7,786 nt of DNA, from positions 1-7,786 of the forward strand of contig CAAGGO010000111.1 in NCBI GenBank assembly GCA_900769385.1. Reading direction: 5' to 3'. Shown in pieces: positions 6,026-7,786 of this stretch. The stretch's first letter is position 1; each line of letters opens with the position of its first letter. A model generated the notes under the pieces. The model was not told where the DNA came from and did no database searches. It was given only the letters and a program-made list of their open reading frames with translations. A program made the position numbers and the translations under genes. This stretch comes from Rikenellaceae bacterium. Lineage in GTDB: Bacteria > Bacteroidota > Bacteroidia > Bacteroidales > UBA932.

Positions 6026-6771
6026 TGGACGAAATTAAGAAATACCTGGAGCAGGAGAAGCCCGAATTCAACGAGGGCTTCCGCCTGCTTTGTAAATACT
6101 GCAGGAACCAGTCTCTGCTCTCATATATAGGCAGAACAGGCTCAATGAAACACCTGATGTACAACCTTCAGAAGTTATCCAGGAACAATGTAAAACCAAA
6201 TCCTCAGGCACAAAGTTTTGAGGTGAGGTTCAACAGGACAACTCCTGTTCAGGTTATAGAAAAATCATCATCAGATGATGAAACATCACCACAGGATGAG
6301 GATAACGGTGAAAATGAGCCTAGCGAACTGGAACTTGCCGAAGAGATAATATCCCACTACAAGCAGCGCTACAGGAGAGAAGATCTTCCTGAACAGCTGC
6401 AGGAGTTATGGGATAAGAACACCGACCAGTACAAGGAACTGCGCGCTTATCATGAGAAGATGAAGCAGTGCAATTCTGACACCGGAAGAGCAGAGTTCCG
6501 TGAACTGGTGGTATCTCTTGCAAATGCCATCTCAGACCGCTACGAGCTGATTGAGGAAAAGATGAAGGATAACACCAACAACCAGGCTGCTGTTCCTGCT
6601 TCAAAACTCAACTCAGCACGTGCATACATCAGCAAAATGCTCAAGAAAGACAAGCTGTCTGACGAGCAGGTGCTGAAAGTTAAAGAGTATTACCAGATGC
6701 TTGTTGATGCAGAGGCTGAGATTAAAGAAGAGACTCTGATGAAGCTCCGTGAAAGAGACTACGTATCATAG
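6025..6771 (+). CDS. Helical phage protein of unknown function (248 aa)
   Basis: The start ATG shares its A with the preceding TAA, so translation is coupled to the virion protein gene. The protein has three parts. The N-terminal helical segment (1-52, EKPEFNEGFRLLCKYCRNQSLLSYI) contains two cysteines. An acidic disordered linker (80-104) is rich in S, D, E and N. A long charged helical region (103-248) may be coiled coil, ending KLRERDYVS. Similar start segments occur, in my recollection, in Bacteroidota phage proteins of unknown function, but I cannot name a domain. It has no signal peptide or membrane helix. Position after capsid and virion genes suggests a head-completion or assembly chaperone role, which is a guess. 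It is the last gene before a hairpin and a likely transcription boundary. Confidence 0.75.
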   Translation: MDEIKKYLEQEKPEFNEGFRLLCKYCRNQSLLSYIGRTGSMKHLMYNLQKLSRNNVKPNPQAQSFEVRFNRTTPVQVIEKSSSDDETSPQDEDNGENEPSELELAEEIISHYKQRYRREDLPEQLQELWDKNTDQYKELRAYHEKMKQCNSDTGRAEFRELVVSLANAISDRYELIEEKMKDNTNNQAAVPASKLNSARAYISKMLKKDKLSDEQVLKVKEYYQMLVDAEAEIKEETLMKLRERDYVS

Positions 6772-6800
6772 TTATTTTAAGTTAGGTTTATTATGTCCAT

Positions 6801-6834
6801 AGGTAGTCAGTGCCAACTGGCTACCTTTGGTTTT
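6801..6834 (+). terminator. Strong hairpin, terminator or leader structure
   Basis: An 11-bp stem (6801-6811 with 6816-6826) has one wobble pair and a 4-nt loop, and is followed by TTGGTTTT. It lies 29 bp after the morphogenesis block and 4-7 bp before the start of the next gene. The T tract is interrupted by GG, so termination may be partial. Position suggests it separates virion genes from the downstream genes. Confidence 0.6.
6822..6829 (+). promoter_or_regulatory. Possible Bacteroidota -7 promoter element (TACCTTTG)
   Basis: An exact match to the -7 consensus TAnnTTTG lies in the 3' arm of the hairpin just before the PLD-like gene. I see no matching TTTG about 20 bp upstream. Transcription from it would start within a few bases of the start codon, giving an almost leaderless message. 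One 8-mer with two free positions can occur by chance. Confidence 0.3.
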
Positions 6835-6838
6835 ATAT

Positions 6839-7147
6839 ATGATGGATGCAGGTATAACACGAATTGACAACTTCACTCTGATTGACCGGATGCTGGAAAA
6901 GACTGACAGGCCGGTTGACCTTACCATTGGCTCCTTTGCCGTGGTGGAAGGGTGGCTCAAAAGAATGTTCCGCCTGAAAGACAGCGGCAAGGTGAGGAGC
7001 CTGGAACTGGTGCTCAACAGTTCTATCCTCACCCGTCACCGCGAGATGATCTTCCTGCTGGAGGAAATTTGTGACGGCGTATACCTGACGGAAACGCACG
7101 CAAAATTTGTGTATTTAAGCACCCCCCCCCGACTGATTTTCAATTAG
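6839..7147 (+). CDS. Phospholipase D/HKD-like protein, N-terminal part, frame broken at C9 tract
   Basis: The ATG at 6839 or the adjacent one at 6842 starts a protein beginning MDAGITRIDNFTLIDRML. It reads as an alternating alpha/beta fold: a VDLTIGSFAVV strand-helix, RSLELVLNSS, a helix through EMIFLLEEICDGVY, then ETHAKFVYLS with an HxK pair (His86, Lys88 from 6842). This arrangement resembles the half-domain of PLD-superfamily nucleases or phosphodiesterases. Right after HAKFVYLS the sequence meets nine cytosines (7122-7130), and this frame ends 12 residues on with the unrelated-looking tail RLIFN. The expected second half, with an S-x-N and a following R-V-E, is in the -1 frame. The protein here is therefore probably incomplete unless the frame is corrected by slippage. 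Function in the phage is unknown. An earlier TTG start at 6827 would overlap the hairpin and is less likely. Confidence 0.7.
   Translation: MMDAGITRIDNFTLIDRMLEKTDRPVDLTIGSFAVVEGWLKRMFRLKDSGKVRSLELVLNSSILTRHREMIFLLEEICDGVYLTETHAKFVYLSTPPRLIFN
7122..7130 (+). repeat. Homopolymer run of nine C inside the PLD-like gene
   Basis: The window shows nine consecutive C. With nine, the frame entering the run stops at 7145-7147. With seven or ten, it would run on into the conserved C-terminal half (stop at 7276-7278). With eight, it would stop at once at TGA 7134-7136. Such runs are prone to replication slippage, to transcriptional or ribosomal slippage, and to sequencing error. Confidence 0.9.
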
Positions 7148-7278
7148 TTACAATAATGAGCGCAAACGCCACGGCAAACTACCGTGTAGAAAGTTACATA
7201 ATGACAGATGATAAAGAGGTAATCCGGAAGATTAAACAGGACATAAAAACATTGAAAGATGCAGCAATCAAACTCTGA
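7132..7278 (+). pseudogene. C-terminal part of the PLD-like protein in the -1 frame
   Basis: Reading on from the C run in the -1 frame gives TDFQLVTIMSANATANYRVE followed by an ESYIMTDD-type strand and a basic-acidic helix ending at TGA 7276. The S-A-N...N-x-R-x-E pattern, placed about 20 residues after HxK, is what follows HxK in PLD-superfamily domains, so this is the missing half of the upstream protein. The joined product would be about 145 residues. Its end overlaps the next start at 7259 by 20 bases, an overlap typical of a living operon gene. Internal ATGs at 7156 and 7201 could start short pieces, but neither looks like a real gene start. It may be expressed by frameshifting, switched by slippage, or broken. 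Confidence 0.65.
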
Positions 7279-7591
7279 TATACATCCAATTCCCGAGATA
7301 GACAGGGAGAAGATATTCAATCAGCCATGCGAAGCTATAATTGAATCCCTGGCATTCCTATGCTTCACACCTAGCGAGATCGCGCTGCTGTGCGGACTGG
7401 ATGAAGAGAATTTCAAGGACTGCATCGTAGCTAAAGTGGGAGAACAGGCAAAGGCATACTACCGGGGAAAACTCAAATACCAGATGGAGCAGAGGATAAT
7501 TACCGCCAAGTTTGCCCTGAAGGGTTCTCCAGATGCAGAGAAGACAATGCAGAACTATCTCAATAAAATGAAGGAGGAGGAGAATGGCTAG
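7259..7591 (+). CDS. Small helix-turn-helix-like protein, possible terminase small subunit (110 aa)
   Basis: The centre of the protein (about residues 35-60, FTPSEIALLCGLDEENFKDCI) has the spacing of a helix-turn-helix. It is followed by a helix with YYRGKLKYQMEQRIITAKFALKGSPDAEKTMQNYL. HTH, then a helix, then A-x-x-G-S/N-P-x-A and a last helix is the layout of many phage small-terminase N-terminal regions and related DNA-recognition proteins. Known role of that class: recognise the packaging site and load the large terminase. No large terminase is visible, so the role is inferred. The start at 7259 lies inside the C-terminal frame of the PLD-like gene, and the gene overlaps the next one by 8 bases, so the three are probably one coupled operon. 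A transcription regulator is the main alternative. Confidence 0.7.
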   Translation: MQQSNSDIHPIPEIDREKIFNQPCEAIIESLAFLCFTPSEIALLCGLDEENFKDCIVAKVGEQAKAYYRGKLKYQMEQRIITAKFALKGSPDAEKTMQNYLNKMKEEENG

Positions 7592-7786
7592 AAATGATTC
7601 TTTCAATTTGATTGAGCAGCATCTGTTTGATCCTTCCAAGAAACTCTCTGATGCTGACAAAAAGGTGGCTGACCGCATACGTGACCTGTACACATACTGG
7701 ATGGCCCATCCGGACCTCTCCGATGCAAGGATGGCAGCATACGACCGCGCACAATATGGTGTGGGCCGGGCCCAGTCATATAATGA
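7584..7786 (+). CDS. Second small DNA-binding-type packaging protein, 3' truncated
   Basis: The frame from ATG 7584 stays open for 67 codons to the window edge. The start overlaps the previous stop by 8 bases and has a purine-rich AAGGAGGAGG upstream. Visible residues are mostly helical: an N-terminal NLIEQHLFDPSKKLSDADKK, then RIRDLYTYWMAHPDLSDARM and AAYDRAQYGVGRAQSYN. The last part (DARMAAYDRAQYGVGRAQSYN in outline) has helix-turn-helix spacing: helix, AQYGVG turn, recognition-like helix. In my recollection such segments occur in Bacteroidota phage terminase-small-subunit-like proteins. Whether this or the preceding gene is the true small terminase cannot be decided here. The next gene downstream is expected to be the large terminase. 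Confidence 0.6.
   Translation, partial: MARNDSFNLIEQHLFDPSKKLSDADKKVADRIRDLYTYWMAHPDLSDARMAAYDRAQYGVGRAQSYN

Noticed and set aside
1..7786. tRNA genes, insertion sequences, attachment sites
   Set aside because: I saw no cloverleaf-like sequence, no transposase and no terminal inverted repeats. No repeat in the window is placed like an att site.

Overview
The window looks like part of a bacteriophage or prophage genome from a Bacteroidota (probably Bacteroidales) host. All credible genes are on the + strand, closely packed, and mostly lack Shine-Dalgarno sites. One exact copy of the Bacteroidota -7 promoter consensus TAnnTTTG is present. Host and family assignments come from reading the sequence and recalling protein families; no database search was made.

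Replication end (1-1835). The left edge cuts into a superfamily 3 (D5/VirE-like) replicative helicase, possibly a primase-helicase, with clear Walker A, Walker B and motif C. It ends at a strong hairpin terminator. A very AT-rich gap of about 380 bp follows. It holds three perfect tandem copies of a 12-mer with core GCGTCAAA, more copies of the core on both strands, and a 9-bp inverted repeat. This is an iteron-like array and the best candidate for the element's replication origin or a replication/transcription control site.

Morphogenesis block (1836-6771). Three small unrecognised proteins (80, 175 and 144 aa) come first, with a repeat and hairpin cluster at 2641-2723 before the third. Next are an S49/ClpP-like head maturation protease with a C-terminal coiled-coil scaffold region, the HK97-fold major capsid protein, a beta-rich putative virion protein behind a canonical Shine-Dalgarno site, and a helical, acidic protein joined by a one-base stop/start overlap. 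A start codon inside the protease gene may give a separate scaffold protein, as in lambda C/Nu3.

Right end (6772-7786). An 11-bp hairpin lies just before a gene for a small phospholipase D/HKD-like protein. That gene is broken at a run of nine cytosines: its N-terminal half with HxK is in one frame, and its conserved C-terminal half lies in the -1 frame and runs on into the next start codon. Two overlapping small genes follow, both with helix-turn-helix-like regions suggestive of small-terminase or other DNA-binding packaging proteins. The second runs off the window. No portal or large terminase is visible, so protease and capsid lie upstream of the presumed packaging genes, the reverse of the usual tailed-phage order.
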